Shown here: piece by piece, positions 18,199-27,091 of the stretch
Layout of the letters: every line of letters begins with the position of its first letter
Numbering within the stretch: the first letter of the stretch is position 1
Source of the DNA: Bradyrhizobium sp. MOS002
Lineage (GTDB): Bacteria > Pseudomonadota > Alphaproteobacteria > Rhizobiales > Xanthobacteraceae
NCBI RefSeq assembly: GCF_003020115.1
Contig: NZ_PYFX01000007.1
Span: 186,001-250,000, forward strand
Reading direction: 5' to 3'
Length of the DNA stretch: 64,000 bases
Notes under the pieces: generated by a model
What the model saw: only the letters and a program-made list of their open reading frames with translations
What the model was told of the DNA's origin: nothing
Databases searched by the model: none
Made by a program: the position numbers and the translations under genes

Positions 18199-19449
18199 CT
18201 AACTCAACACCCCCACCACCGCTCCCATCAAACACGTTGTCAGCGTCCCGGACACGATCGACTTCAGCCCGAGCGCGTTGATCTCCTCGCGCCGCTCCGG
18301 CGCCATCACGCCGAGACCGCCGATCATGATGCCGAGGCTGGCGAAATTGGCGAAGCCGCACATCGCATAAAGCATGATCAGGCGCGAGCGCGGATCGAGC
18401 GTGCCGGGCGGCAGCTTCGAGAAGTCGACATAGGCGATCAGCTCGTTCAGCACGGTTTTCGTGCCCATCAGGCTGCCGGCGGTGATCGCCTGGTCCCACG
18501 GCAATCCCATTAGCCAGCACACCGGCGCCATCACGAGGCCGAGCAGGCGCTGCAACGAGATCGCGGCGCCGCCGATATCAGGCAGCAGGCCGAGGATCGC
18601 ATTGACGAGATAGACCAGCGCCACCAGCACCAAGAGCATTGCGACGATGTTGATCAGCAGCTCGATCCCCGCGCCGGTCCCTTTCACGATCGCGTCCATC
18701 GTGCCGGAGACCTCCATCTCGGGATCCTCCAGCGCGCCGCCGGTGCGCTTGTCGGATGTTTCCGGCACCATGATCAGGCTGACCAGGATCGCGGCCGGTG
18801 CGCCCAGCACCGAGGCGATGACGAAATGCGCCGCTGCGTCAGGAATGAGGGGAGCAAGGAACGTCGCATACAGCACCAGCACCGTGCCGGCGATGCCGGC
18901 CATGCCGCCGGTCATCACCAGGAATAACTCGCTGCGGGTCATCTGCGCGAGATAAGGCCGCACGAACAGCGGCGCCTCGACCATGCCGAGAAAGATATTG
19001 GCGGCGGTCGAGAGTCCGACCGCGCCGCCGACGCCGAGCGTCCGCTCCAGCAGCCAGGCCATGCCGCGCACGACCGGCGGCAGCACGCGCCAATAAAACA
19101 AGAGCGTCGTCAGCACGCTCATGACCAGCACGATCGGCAGCGCCTGGAATGCCAGCACGAAATCGGCACCCGGTGCTTTCAGGTCGAAGGGCAGGGGACC
19201 GCCGCCGACATAGCCGAACACGAAGGAGGAGCCCGCGCGCGAGGCCGCCGAGATCGCGCCCACGGCGTCGTTGATGGCACCGAAGGCGCGCGCGACGACG
19301 GGCACCTTCAAGAGAACGAGCGCGGTGACGAAGGTGGCGACGAGGCCGATCGCCGCCTGGCGCAGCGAGGCCCCGCGGCGATTCTCGCTCAGGACCAAGG
19401 CGATCAATAGCAATGCGAAAACGCCGAGTGCCGATTGCAGCCGCAGCAT
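18199..19449 (-). CDS. Concentrative nucleoside transporter (NupC/CNT family)
   Basis: A 416-residue inner-membrane nucleoside importer that uses proton or sodium cotransport. The order of domains is standard: Nucleos_tra2_N, gate domain, then C-terminal domain. The family motifs NIFLGMVEAPLFVRPYL and GGMAGIAGTVLVLYA are present, with about nine membrane segments and a long loop near 230-260 (PETSDKRTGGALEDPEME). It is divergent from the MFS gene. No nucleoside-salvage enzyme lies next to it; gpt is 9 kb away. Confidence 0.9.
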   Translation of the reverse strand: MLRLQSALGVFALLLIALVLSENRRGASLRQAAIGLVATFVTALVLLKVPVVARAFGAINDAVGAISAASRAGSSFVFGYVGGGPLPFDLKAPGADFVLAFQALPIVLVMSVLTTLLFYWRVLPPVVRGMAWLLERTLGVGGAVGLSTAANIFLGMVEAPLFVRPYLAQMTRSELFLVMTGGMAGIAGTVLVLYATFLAPLIPDAAAHFVIASVLGAPAAILVSLIMVPETSDKRTGGALEDPEMEVSGTMDAIVKGTGAGIELLINIVAMLLVLVALVYLVNAILGLLPDIGGAAISLQRLLGLVMAPVCWLMGLPWDQAITAGSLMGTKTVLNELIAYVDFSKLPPGTLDPRSRLIMLYAMCGFANFASLGIMIGGLGVMAPERREEINALGLKSIVSGTLTTCLMGAVVGVLS

Positions 19450-19592
19450 GATGTCCCCAAACCCCGATGATTATGGCCACCCCTGCGTCGCAAACGCAAT
19501 GCCGAGAGATTGTCGGAGCGTCCCGCTGTTGACAAGCAGGTCCGCGTCAGCCACGCGGAGCACGTCGACATCAGGAGCCGGATAGTCCGAGC

Positions 19593-20846
19593 GTGACCGA
19601 AGAGGCGATGCCAGACCAGCCGATATCGGGAAACCCGCCGGTCAGTGCCCGCGCGCTCCTCTCCCATCGCGCCTTCCTGTTCTTTCTGCTCTCGCGCAGC
19701 CTGTCGCGTTTCTCCAGCCAGATTGCGGCGGTCGCGATCGGCTGGCAGATCTACGATCTCACCGGCTCGGCCTTCGACCTCGGCATGGTCGGCCTCGTGC
19801 AATTCCTGCCCACGGCGCTGCTGGTGTTCGTCGCCGGCCATGCCGCCGACCGCTACGAGCGCAAGCGCGTGGTCCAGCTCTGCCAGCTCGTGGAAGCTGC
19901 GACCGCGCTCTATCTCGGAATCATCACCTATCTCGGCTTGGTCAGCGAAGTGCAGATTTTCGTGGCAACCTTCGTGCTCGGCATTGCCGGCGCGTTCGAG
20001 AGCCCGACCACCGCGGCGCTGCTGCCGGCGATCGCGCCGCAGGGCTCGCTCCAGCGCGCCACCGCCGTCTCCAGCGGTGCGGCGCAGGTCGCGACCATTA
20101 CGGGGCCGGCGCTCGGCGGTTTTGCCTACGCAGTCGCGCCGCATCTCGCCTACGCGGTGATGGTGCTGTTCTGGATCTTCGGGATGATCTTGACCGGCTT
20201 CATCCGGCCGCGCCCGCAGGCGATCGCCAAGGACATGGCGGGCGCCGACAATATCTTCGCCGGCGTCCGCTTCATTCGCAGCAATCCGGCGATCCTCGGC
20301 ACCATCTCGCTCGATCTGTTCGCGGTGCTGTTCGGCGGCGTCACCGCGCTGTTGCCGATCTATGCCCGCGACATCCTCCAGACCGGTCCGATGGGGCTCG
20401 GAATCCTGCGCGCCGCCCCGGCGGTCGGCGCGCTGCTGATGACCCTGGTGCTGGCCCGTCACGCCATTTCGCGCCACGTGGGCCTGCGCATGTTTCAGGC
20501 CGTGATCGTGTTCGGAGTCGCAACGATCGTGTTCGCGCTGTCGTCCTGGATGTGGCTGTCGGTGCTCGCGCTCGCCGTTCTCGGCGCGGCCGATACGATT
20601 AGTGTCGTGATCCGCTTCTCGCTGGTGCAGCTCGCGACCCCCGACGAGATGCGCGGCAGGGTCGGTGCGGTGAACTTCCTCTTCATCAACGCCTCCAACC
20701 AGCTCGGCCAGTTCGAGAGCGGGGTTGCGGCCGCACTGTTCGGCGCCATGCCGGCAGCCGTGCTTGGCGGCGTCTGCACGGTCGCGGTGGCGCTGTTGTG
20801 GATGAAGCTGTTTCCGAGCCTGCGGCAGGTGGAGACTCTGGAATAG
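19593..20846 (+). CDS. MFS transporter (MFS_3 / enterobactin-exporter type)
   Basis: A 417-residue major facilitator with 12 predicted helices. The loop 2-3 motif GHAADRYERKRV is present, and the hydrophobic spacing fits the EntS/MFS_3 group of small exporters. The frame starts at GTG 19593 (MTEEAMPDQP); an ATG at 19608 is also possible. The cargo is unknown. A palindromic repeat and then a terminator follow. Confidence 0.8.
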   Translation: MTEEAMPDQPISGNPPVSARALLSHRAFLFFLLSRSLSRFSSQIAAVAIGWQIYDLTGSAFDLGMVGLVQFLPTALLVFVAGHAADRYERKRVVQLCQLVEAATALYLGIITYLGLVSEVQIFVATFVLGIAGAFESPTTAALLPAIAPQGSLQRATAVSSGAAQVATITGPALGGFAYAVAPHLAYAVMVLFWIFGMILTGFIRPRPQAIAKDMAGADNIFAGVRFIRSNPAILGTISLDLFAVLFGGVTALLPIYARDILQTGPMGLGILRAAPAVGALLMTLVLARHAISRHVGLRMFQAVIVFGVATIVFALSSWMWLSVLALAVLGAADTISVVIRFSLVQLATPDEMRGRVGAVNFLFINASNQLGQFESGVAAALFGAMPAAVLGGVCTVAVALLWMKLFPSLRQVETLE

Positions 20847-20863
20847 GGGCTCGCTCTCTCCCC

Positions 20864-20944
20864 CGTCATTGCGAGCGCAGCGAAGCAATTCAGAATCTTG
20901 CCACAGTTGGCAGTCTGGATTGCTTCGCTGCGCTCGCAATGACG
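20864..20944. repeat. Intergenic palindromic repeat, family B
   Basis: CGTCATTGCGAGCGCAGCGA opens the left arm, and TCGCTGCGCTCGCAATGACG closes the right arm. The arms are about 27 bases and nearly perfect. A longer relative lies at 27626-27750. It follows the MFS gene by 17 bases. Confidence 0.85.
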
Positions 20945-21001
20945 ATTGTGGAAGCAGTGCGGGGACTTAGTCGACTTCACCCGCTGGCGGAAGGCAGGTT
21001 G

Positions 21002-21048
21002 CAACCCCACGCATTCTACTGTGCATGGGGTTGTTTTCGCGTTTTTTT
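21002..21048 (+). terminator. Rho-independent terminator of the MFS gene
   Basis: Stem CAACCCCACGCA / TGCATGGGGTTG with one mismatch and an 8-base loop, followed by TTTTCGCGTTTTTTT on the plus strand. It lies directly before the convergent SDR stop at 21052. Confidence 0.75.
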
Positions 21049-21051
21049 GAT

Positions 21052-21810
21052 TCAGCCCCGTCCCACGAACGGCATCTTGGTTGCCATGACGGTCATGGTC
21101 AGCACGTTGGCATCGAGCGGCAGGCCGGCCATGTAGGCGACGGCATCGCCGACCGCCTTCGCGTCCATGCGCGGCTCCTGCTTCGACGTGCCGTCGGGTT
21201 GCAGCACGCCGGGGCCGTTGACCATCCGGTCGGTCATGGGCGTCGCAGCATTGCCGATGTCGACCTGGCCGACCGCGATGTCGTACATGCGCCCGTCGAG
21301 GTTGGAGGCCTTGGTCAGGCCCGTGATGGCGTGCTTGGTCGAGGTATAGGCCGCAGAGAACGGCCGCGGCGCATGCGCCGAGATCGAGCCGTTGTTGATG
21401 ATGCGACCGCCGCGTGGGCTCTGGTCCTTCATGATGCGAAAGGCGTGCTGGGTGCACAGGAACGGGCCGGTGAGATTGGTATTCACCACCGCCTGCCACT
21501 GCTCAAGGCTGAGATCCTCGAAATTCACCGGCGGCGCGCCCATGCCGGCATTGTTGAAGAGCACGTCGAGCCGGCCATAGGTCGCCTTCACCTTGTCGAA
21601 CAGCGCGGCAATCGAGTCCGGCTTGGTCATGTCGGCGGTGACGCAAAGGCTCTTTCCGGCAGGGCCGAGCTTGGCCGTCTCCTCGAGCATGTCCGGCCGG
21701 CGCCCGACCAGCACCACGGTGAAGCCTGTGTTCATCAGCGCCAGTGACGCCGCGCGCCCGACGCCGGTGCCGGCGCCCGTCACCACTGCGATCTTTTTCG
21801 CTTCACTCAT
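21052..21810 (-). CDS. SDR family oxidoreductase
   Basis: A classical short-chain dehydrogenase of 252 residues. The NAD(P) site is TGAGTGVGRAASLAL, the NNAG motif is LFNNAGMGAPP, and the catalytic Ser-Tyr-Lys set is in NNGSISAHAP and YTSTKHAITGL. An Arg pair in GRRPD after beta-2 suggests NADP preference. It lies 27 bases downstream of the Anbu gene on the same strand, so it may be transcribed with that operon. The substrate is unknown. Confidence 0.85.
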   Translation of the reverse strand: MSEAKKIAVVTGAGTGVGRAASLALMNTGFTVVLVGRRPDMLEETAKLGPAGKSLCVTADMTKPDSIAALFDKVKATYGRLDVLFNNAGMGAPPVNFEDLSLEQWQAVVNTNLTGPFLCTQHAFRIMKDQSPRGGRIINNGSISAHAPRPFSAAYTSTKHAITGLTKASNLDGRMYDIAVGQVDIGNAATPMTDRMVNGPGVLQPDGTSKQEPRMDAKAVGDAVAYMAGLPLDANVLTMTVMATKMPFVGRG

Positions 21811-21837
21811 CGTTTCCTGCCTTTTTCTCTTGAGCTG

Positions 21838-22596
21838 TCAGGTTTTGGATTCTTTTTCGTTCTTGTAGGGCGGCCGCGGGATATTCTGATGCGCCGCCCG
21901 CAAGGCCGCCGACCAGCGCGAGCGCAAATCGTGGAAATAGGGCTCGCCCGCCTCGATGCGGTGGTTGAGGTCGGCCTCGCAGGCGTCGGCGCGCACCACC
22001 AGCACGTCGATCGGCAGGCCGACGCCGAGATTCGAGCGCATGGTCGAATCCATCGAGATCAGCCCGGTCTTCAGCGCCTCGTAGAGCTCGACGTCGTAAT
22101 GCATGGCGCGGTCGAGCACCGGCTTGCCGTATTTGTGCTCGCCGATCTGCAAATAGGGTGTGTCGGTGGTGCATTCGATGAAATTGCCGGCGGTGTAGAC
22201 CATGAACAGGCGCATGCGCGCGCCGTTGATCTGGCCGCCGAACAGGAACGACACGTCGAACGACACGTCCTCTGATTTGAGCGCCGGCCCCTCGGTCGTG
22301 TGCACGGCCCGAATCGCCCGGCCGATGCGCTGGGCGGCCTGGAACATGGTCGGCGCGTTCATCAGCGTCTCGATCTCACCGGTGTTAGGGTCTTCGAGGC
22401 CCTCGGTCAGCGTCGAGAGCACCGACTGGCTGATGGCGAGGTTGCCGGCGCTGGCGATCGCCATGATGCGGTCGCCGGGTTTGGAGAAGATGTGGAGCTT
22501 GCGGAAGGTCGAGACGTTGTCGAGGCCGGCATTGGTGCGGGTGTCGGCGATCATCACCAGACCGTCCCGAACCAGAATTCCGCAACAATAGGTCAT
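21838..22596 (-). CDS. Anbu (bacterial proteasome homologue) peptidase
   Basis: A 252-residue Ntn-hydrolase of the Anbu or ancestral beta-subunit family, related to HslV and 20S proteasome beta subunits. After removal of Met the N-terminal nucleophile would be Thr1 (TYCCGILVRDGLVMIADT), with Asp17 and Lys32 (FRKLHIF) completing the proteasome-like active site. No propeptide is present. The C-terminal tail is charged. It is the last of four genes typical of the Anbu operon. Anbu proteins form helical or ring oligomers, and no ATPase partner is known. The biological substrate remains unsettled. Confidence 0.88.
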   Translation of the reverse strand: MTYCCGILVRDGLVMIADTRTNAGLDNVSTFRKLHIFSKPGDRIMAIASAGNLAISQSVLSTLTEGLEDPNTGEIETLMNAPTMFQAAQRIGRAIRAVHTTEGPALKSEDVSFDVSFLFGGQINGARMRLFMVYTAGNFIECTTDTPYLQIGEHKYGKPVLDRAMHYDVELYEALKTGLISMDSTMRSNLGVGLPIDVLVVRADACEADLNHRIEAGEPYFHDLRSRWSAALRAAHQNIPRPPYKNEKESKT

Positions 22597-22719
22597 TTCC
22601 AGTCCCCGAACGCGTTTGCGCCGAATTACTAGCCAATTTCAAGGGCCGCTCCAACCCCCGATTGCCGCGGGGCGGCAGGGTGGAAACCGACCGTGGGTGA
22701 GGGGAGCGCGCGGCGCGGC

Positions 22720-23568
22720 TCAGCTCTGCCGCTGGGACTGCGATTGCGACTGGCCGCCGCGGCCGGCCTGCTCGACCTTGACCGCCACCGACAGCGTCTC
22801 CGCGCCGCCGCCATAGCGGGTGCCGCGCACGGGGGCCGCGCCGAGATAATCGAGCCCGATCGCGACGCGGACATGGGCGTCGGTGGCGCAGATGCTGTTG
22901 GCGGGGTCGAAGCCGACCCAGCCGAGACCGTCGACATAGGCCTCCGCCCATGCATGGCCCGCGTCCTGATGCACCGTGCCGTCGGAGCGCAGGAAGTGGC
23001 CGGAGACGAAGCGCGCCGGCACGCCGCCGCTACGGGCGCAGGCGATGAAGATGTGCGCGTAGTCCTGGCAAACGCCGCGCTTGAGCGTGAACGCTTCCGC
23101 CGCCGACGTCCCGCTGTTGGTCGGGTCCTCGTCGAAGGTCATGTGATCACTGATTTGCGTCATCAGCGTGTGCAGGAAGCCGAGCGTGTCGTTCTCGGCC
23201 TCGCTGCGCAGCTGGCGCGCGACTGCATGCATCGCCGGATTGACCGTGGTGAGGTCGGTGGCGCGCAAGAACATGCCGGCCGGAAAGCGCTCATCGGCGC
23301 CGCGCAGAACGCCGCCGGTGTCGTGGGTCTCGATCAGGCCCTCGGCGGTGATCTTGATGTCGCCGACGGGTCCGCAGGACAGCACATGGGTGACGTTGCC
23401 GAACGCGTCCTCGTGGGTGTCGAGCTTGGTGTCGGTCGACACGTCGATCTGCCACTCCGCCACATATTGCCCGTCATGGCTGCCGGGCGTCATGCGCAGG
23501 ATCTGGATCACGCTCGTGGCCTGCGGCTCGTAGCGATAGGTCGTGGTGTGCAGGATTCGCAGGCGCAT
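22720..23568 (-). CDS. Transglutaminase-like protein of the Anbu operon
   Basis: A 282-residue papain-fold protein. An N-terminal beta domain (TTTYRYEPQATSVIQILRM) precedes the transglutaminase-like core with the triad Cys167 in KRGVCQDYAH, His205 in DAGHAWAEAYVDG and Asp221 in GFDPANS. Such proteins are peptidases or amide-transfer enzymes rather than classical cross-linkers. The C terminus is a Gln/Ser run. It lies between the alpha-E and Anbu genes, 123 bases before Anbu. Confidence 0.85.
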   Translation of the reverse strand: MRLRILHTTTYRYEPQATSVIQILRMTPGSHDGQYVAEWQIDVSTDTKLDTHEDAFGNVTHVLSCGPVGDIKITAEGLIETHDTGGVLRGADERFPAGMFLRATDLTTVNPAMHAVARQLRSEAENDTLGFLHTLMTQISDHMTFDEDPTNSGTSAAEAFTLKRGVCQDYAHIFIACARSGGVPARFVSGHFLRSDGTVHQDAGHAWAEAYVDGLGWVGFDPANSICATDAHVRVAIGLDYLGAAPVRGTRYGGGAETLSVAVKVEQAGRGGQSQSQSQRQS

Positions 23569-23588
23569 GGTGGACCACAGTTCTTATG

Positions 23589-23672
23589 CCGTCATTCCGG
23601 GGCGGTGCGCAGCACCGAACCCGGAATCTCGAGATTCCGGGTCTGGTCCTTCGGACCATCCCGGAATGACGG
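23589..23672. repeat. Palindromic repeat, family C, inside the Anbu operon
   Basis: Begins CCGTCATTCCGGGGCGGTGC and ends CATCCCGGAATGACGG, an inverted repeat with a central CCCGGAATCTCGAGATTCCG palindrome. It fills the gap between the alpha-E and transglutaminase genes of one operon. A second member lies at 31191-31268. Confidence 0.8.
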
Positions 23673-23675
23673 AGG

Positions 23676-24620
23676 TCAAATCAAATACTGCTTCGTGATG
23701 ATTTCGCCCAGCCTGGAATTGTCCGAGATGAATTCCTGAATGAATTCATGCACGCCATGCTGGAAAATGTCGTTCATATTGCTGTGTTCCAGCCGGTTGC
23801 GGATGCCGCGGGCATGGCGCTGGGCCGGGCCCTGGCGGCCATAGGCGACCCCGATCTGATCGAGATTGCGCACGAGATTGCCGTAGCAGCTTGCGAGCGA
23901 ACGCGGCAGCGAATCGTTGAGGATGAGCAAATCCGCGATCAGCCAGGGTTTCAGCGTCTCCCGATAGACCCAGTGATAGGCCGTCAGTGCCGAGACCGAG
24001 CGCAGGATCGAGGTCCACTGGTAGAAATCGAGCGGGCCGCCGACATGCTCCTCCTCGGGCAGCAGCACATGGTATTTCACGTCGAGAATGCGCGCGGTGT
24101 TGTCGGCGCGTTCAAGATGCAGGCCCATCCGCGAGAACCAGTAGGCGTCGTTGCGCAACATAGTCCGGTAGGCCGAGCCGTCGAAACGCAGCGATGTCTC
24201 CTGCACGAAGCGCAGGAATTTCGCCAGGTCCTCGCGCGTGGAGGTCCCTCTGCTCCAGACTTCCTGCAATTCGATCCAGGCCGAGTTGATGGTGTCCCAC
24301 ATCTCGCTCGTCAGCGCTGTGCGCACCGAGCGCGAATTCAGCCGCGCCGCCTCGATGCAATTCCTGATCGAGGACGGATTATCCGCCGAGAACGAGAGAT
24401 AATCGACGACGTTGCGCTCGTTGGCTTCTTCATACTGCTGATAGAAGCTGCCGGCGACGCCGGCAGTCAAAAGCGCCGAGTCCCATTCGTTGGTCTGGCC
24501 GATATAGGCGGCGGGAAGCGCGGTGACGCGCAGCGTCGCATCGATGGTGCGCGCGAGATACTCGGCCCGTTCGACGTAGCGGGCGAGCCAATAGAGGTTT
24601 TCGGCGGTACGCGACAGCAT
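23676..24620 (-). CDS. Alpha-E domain protein
   Basis: A 314-residue, mostly alpha-helical protein of the alpha-E (DUF403) family, beginning MLSRTAENLYWLARYVERAEY, the family's hallmark start. It has no known catalytic motif; charged Glu/Arg clusters recur. These proteins occur next to circularly permuted ATP-grasp enzymes and transglutaminase-like proteins, as here. A role in making or transferring a peptide-like amide product has been proposed, not shown. It lies 4 bases after the ATP-grasp stop. Confidence 0.88.
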   Translation of the reverse strand: MLSRTAENLYWLARYVERAEYLARTIDATLRVTALPAAYIGQTNEWDSALLTAGVAGSFYQQYEEANERNVVDYLSFSADNPSSIRNCIEAARLNSRSVRTALTSEMWDTINSAWIELQEVWSRGTSTREDLAKFLRFVQETSLRFDGSAYRTMLRNDAYWFSRMGLHLERADNTARILDVKYHVLLPEEEHVGGPLDFYQWTSILRSVSALTAYHWVYRETLKPWLIADLLILNDSLPRSLASCYGNLVRNLDQIGVAYGRQGPAQRHARGIRNRLEHSNMNDIFQHGVHEFIQEFISDNSRLGEIITKQYLI

Positions 24621-24624
24621 CTCT

Positions 24625-26043
24625 CTACTCGTCCAGGATCCAGGTATCTTTGGTGCCGCCGCCCTGGCTCGAATTCACCACCAGGGAGCCTTCCTTCAGG
24701 GCAACGCGTGTCAACCCGCCGGGCACGATCGTGGTGCTCTTGCTGCCGGTGAGCACGAACGGCCGCAGGTCCACGTGGCGCGGCGCAAGGCCGGATGCCG
24801 TGCAGGTCGGGCAGGTCGAGAGCGCCAGCGTCGGCTGCGCAATGAAGCCCTCGGGCTCGCGCTTGAGCTTTTCGCGGAAAGCCTCGATCGTCGCCTTGGT
24901 TGCGGCAGGACCGATCAGCATGCCGTAGCCGCCGGAGCCGTGCACCTCCTTCACCACGAGTTCGCTCAAATTATCCAGCACATAGGCGAGGTCCTTTGGC
25001 TCGCGGCAGCGCCAGGTCTGCACGTTCTTCAGAATCGGCTCCTCGCCGAGGTAGAATTTCACGATGTCCGGCATGTAGGAGTAGATCGCCTTGTCGTCGG
25101 CGATGCCGGTGCCGACGGCGTTGGCGAGTGTGATGTTGCCGGCCGCATAGGCTGACATCAGCCCGGGCACGCCGAGGGCGGAGTCGGGACGGAAGGTGAG
25201 GGGATCGAGGTAGTCGTCGTCGACGCGGCGATAGATCACGTCGACGCGTTTCACGCCCTCGGTCGTCCGCATGAACACTTCGTTGTTTTTGACGATGAGG
25301 TCGCGGCCCTCAACCAGCTCGATACCGAGCTTGTCGGCGAGGAAGGAGTGCTCGTAATAGGCCGAGTTGTAGACGCCCGGCGTGAGCAACGCGACGGTCG
25401 GTTCGCCGGAGGCGCTTTGCGGCGCCACCGAGCGCAGGGCCGAGAGCAGCTCGTCCGGATAGCGTTCGACCGGCGCCACCCTGTGACGGGCGAACAGGTC
25501 CGGAAACAGCCGCATCATGATCTCGCGGTTTTCCAGCATGTAGGACACGCCCGAGGGCGTACGCGCATTGTCCTCCAGCACGATGAAGTCCTCGGCATCG
25601 ACCCGGACGATGTCGATGCCGGCGATGTGCACGTAGACGTCGTGCGGCACCTGCTGACCGTTCATCTCGGGACGGAAGACCGGGTTCTGAAAGATGAGGT
25701 CGTCGGGCACGATCTCGGCGCGGAGGATGTCGCGGCCATGATAGATGTCGCGCAGGAACATGTTGAGCGCGCGCACGCGCTGCTTCAGTCCCTTCTCCAG
25801 CAGCGACCATTCCCTGCCGGACATGATCCGCGGGATCACGTCGAAGGGGATCAGGCGCTCCGTGGACTCGGAGTCCCCATAAACAGCGAAGGTAATGCCG
25901 ATGCGGCGGAAGAGGAGCTCGGCCTCCTGGCGGCGATATTCGAGCGCCTCGGGAGGCGTCTCCTTGAGCCAGCGCGCCAGCTCCTGATAGGCAGGGCGAA
26001 GGTCCCCACCGGGAATGTTCATTTCATCAAACGCGACTGCCAT
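24625..26043 (-). CDS. Circularly permuted type 2 ATP-grasp protein
   Basis: A 472-residue protein of the circularly permuted ATP-grasp family (DUF404/DUF407). Visible parts are YGDSESTERLIPFDVIPRIM, the PARRPDE-equivalent region LRAEIVPDDLIFQNPVFRPE, NKYGGYGM-like HGSGGYGMLIGP, and a C-terminal GGGTKDTWILDE. Relatives are predicted to form amide bonds using ATP. I chose the ATG at 26043 (MAVAFDEMNIPGG); the frame is open upstream to 26481 but that part is antisense to the next gene. First gene of the Anbu operon. Confidence 0.88.
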   Translation of the reverse strand: MAVAFDEMNIPGGDLRPAYQELARWLKETPPEALEYRRQEAELLFRRIGITFAVYGDSESTERLIPFDVIPRIMSGREWSLLEKGLKQRVRALNMFLRDIYHGRDILRAEIVPDDLIFQNPVFRPEMNGQQVPHDVYVHIAGIDIVRVDAEDFIVLEDNARTPSGVSYMLENREIMMRLFPDLFARHRVAPVERYPDELLSALRSVAPQSASGEPTVALLTPGVYNSAYYEHSFLADKLGIELVEGRDLIVKNNEVFMRTTEGVKRVDVIYRRVDDDYLDPLTFRPDSALGVPGLMSAYAAGNITLANAVGTGIADDKAIYSYMPDIVKFYLGEEPILKNVQTWRCREPKDLAYVLDNLSELVVKEVHGSGGYGMLIGPAATKATIEAFREKLKREPEGFIAQPTLALSTCPTCTASGLAPRHVDLRPFVLTGSKSTTIVPGGLTRVALKEGSLVVNSSQGGGTKDTWILDE

Positions 26044-26320
26044 AGATCCCGACTTGTCTCCGCAAGGCGTTGCGCCATTCGACAGGCCGCCAAGCCTTGG
26101 TGAAGACCGCGACGTCCTGGCCATGCGGCAAGAGTGCATGACTTTCATGCGGTAGCAAGGGCCGGGCCAGCGCGATAAGCATGGGGAGAGGACATTTGCC
26201 GGGGATGGCCGGCGGCTTGCCTGAAAAAATGGCTGAGGACTGCTTATTTCGGCAGCAAAACCGCGTGACTTCAACGCGTTACCTCGGCAAAGTCGGGCCG
26301 ATAGGTGAGGGACTTGAGGT

Positions 26321-27058
26321 ATGAGCGAGATCGTCACGGCGGGTATTCTGGTTATTGGGGACGAAATCCTGTCCGGCCGGACCAAGGACAAGAACATCGG
26401 CTTCATCGCCGAATACCTGACCAATATCGGCATCGACCTGAAGGAGGTCCGGGTCGTCTCCGACGACGAGCCCGACATCATTGCCGCGTTGAATGCACTG
26501 CGGCATCGCTACACCTATGTCTTCACCACCGGCGGCATCGGGCCGACCCATGACGACATCACCGCCGACAGCGTCGCCAAGGCGTTCGGCGTCGGCATCG
26601 ACCATCATCCGGAGGTGGTCGCCCGTTTCCGCGAGCGCTGGAGCGAGCAGGACCTCAACGAGGCCCGCCTGCGCATGGCCCGCATCCCTGATGGTGCCGA
26701 GTTGATCCAGAGCGCGACCATCCTCGCCCCCGGGTTCAAGATCGGCAATGTCATCGTGATGGCGGGCGTGCCCTCGATCATGCAGGCGATGATGGACATC
26801 GTCTCGCCCAAGCTGAAATCGGGCGTGCGCATGCTCTCCGAATCGGTCCGCGCCAATGCGCGGGAAGGCGACATCGGCAGCCCGCTGCGGGCGATTGCCG
26901 CCGAACATCCCGACACCATCATCGGCAGCTATCCCTTCATGGATGAAGAGCAGAAGCCCAACACCAATCTGGTGGTGCGCTCGCGCGACGCGGACAAGCT
27001 CGCAGCCGCAATGGCGGCAGTGAAGGAAATGCTGGCGGGATTGAACATCACCCGTTAG
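26321..27058 (+). CDS. CinA/MoaB-like molybdopterin-binding (MoCF) domain protein
   Basis: A 245-residue protein with the MoCF_biosynth fold. GILVIGDEILSGRTKDKN and VFTTGGIGPTHDDITADS are the hallmark pterin-binding loops. It corresponds to the N-terminal half of CinA and lacks the C-terminal nicotinamide-nucleotide amidase domain. Despite the usual name (competence/damage-inducible), such short forms may act in nucleotide pyrophosphate cleavage or cofactor handling. It is followed 33 bases later by gpt on the same strand. Confidence 0.85.
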   Translation: MSEIVTAGILVIGDEILSGRTKDKNIGFIAEYLTNIGIDLKEVRVVSDDEPDIIAALNALRHRYTYVFTTGGIGPTHDDITADSVAKAFGVGIDHHPEVVARFRERWSEQDLNEARLRMARIPDGAELIQSATILAPGFKIGNVIVMAGVPSIMQAMMDIVSPKLKSGVRMLSESVRANAREGDIGSPLRAIAAEHPDTIIGSYPFMDEEQKPNTNLVVRSRDADKLAAAMAAVKEMLAGLNITR

Positions 27059-27091
27059 CAACCTGGCTGCCGGCAGACGAAGGAGACGACA

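Noticed and set aside
26044..26481. N-terminal extension of the ATP-grasp frame
   Set aside because: This part overlaps the MoCF-domain gene on the other strand and lacks family similarity; the ATP-grasp sequence begins at 26043.
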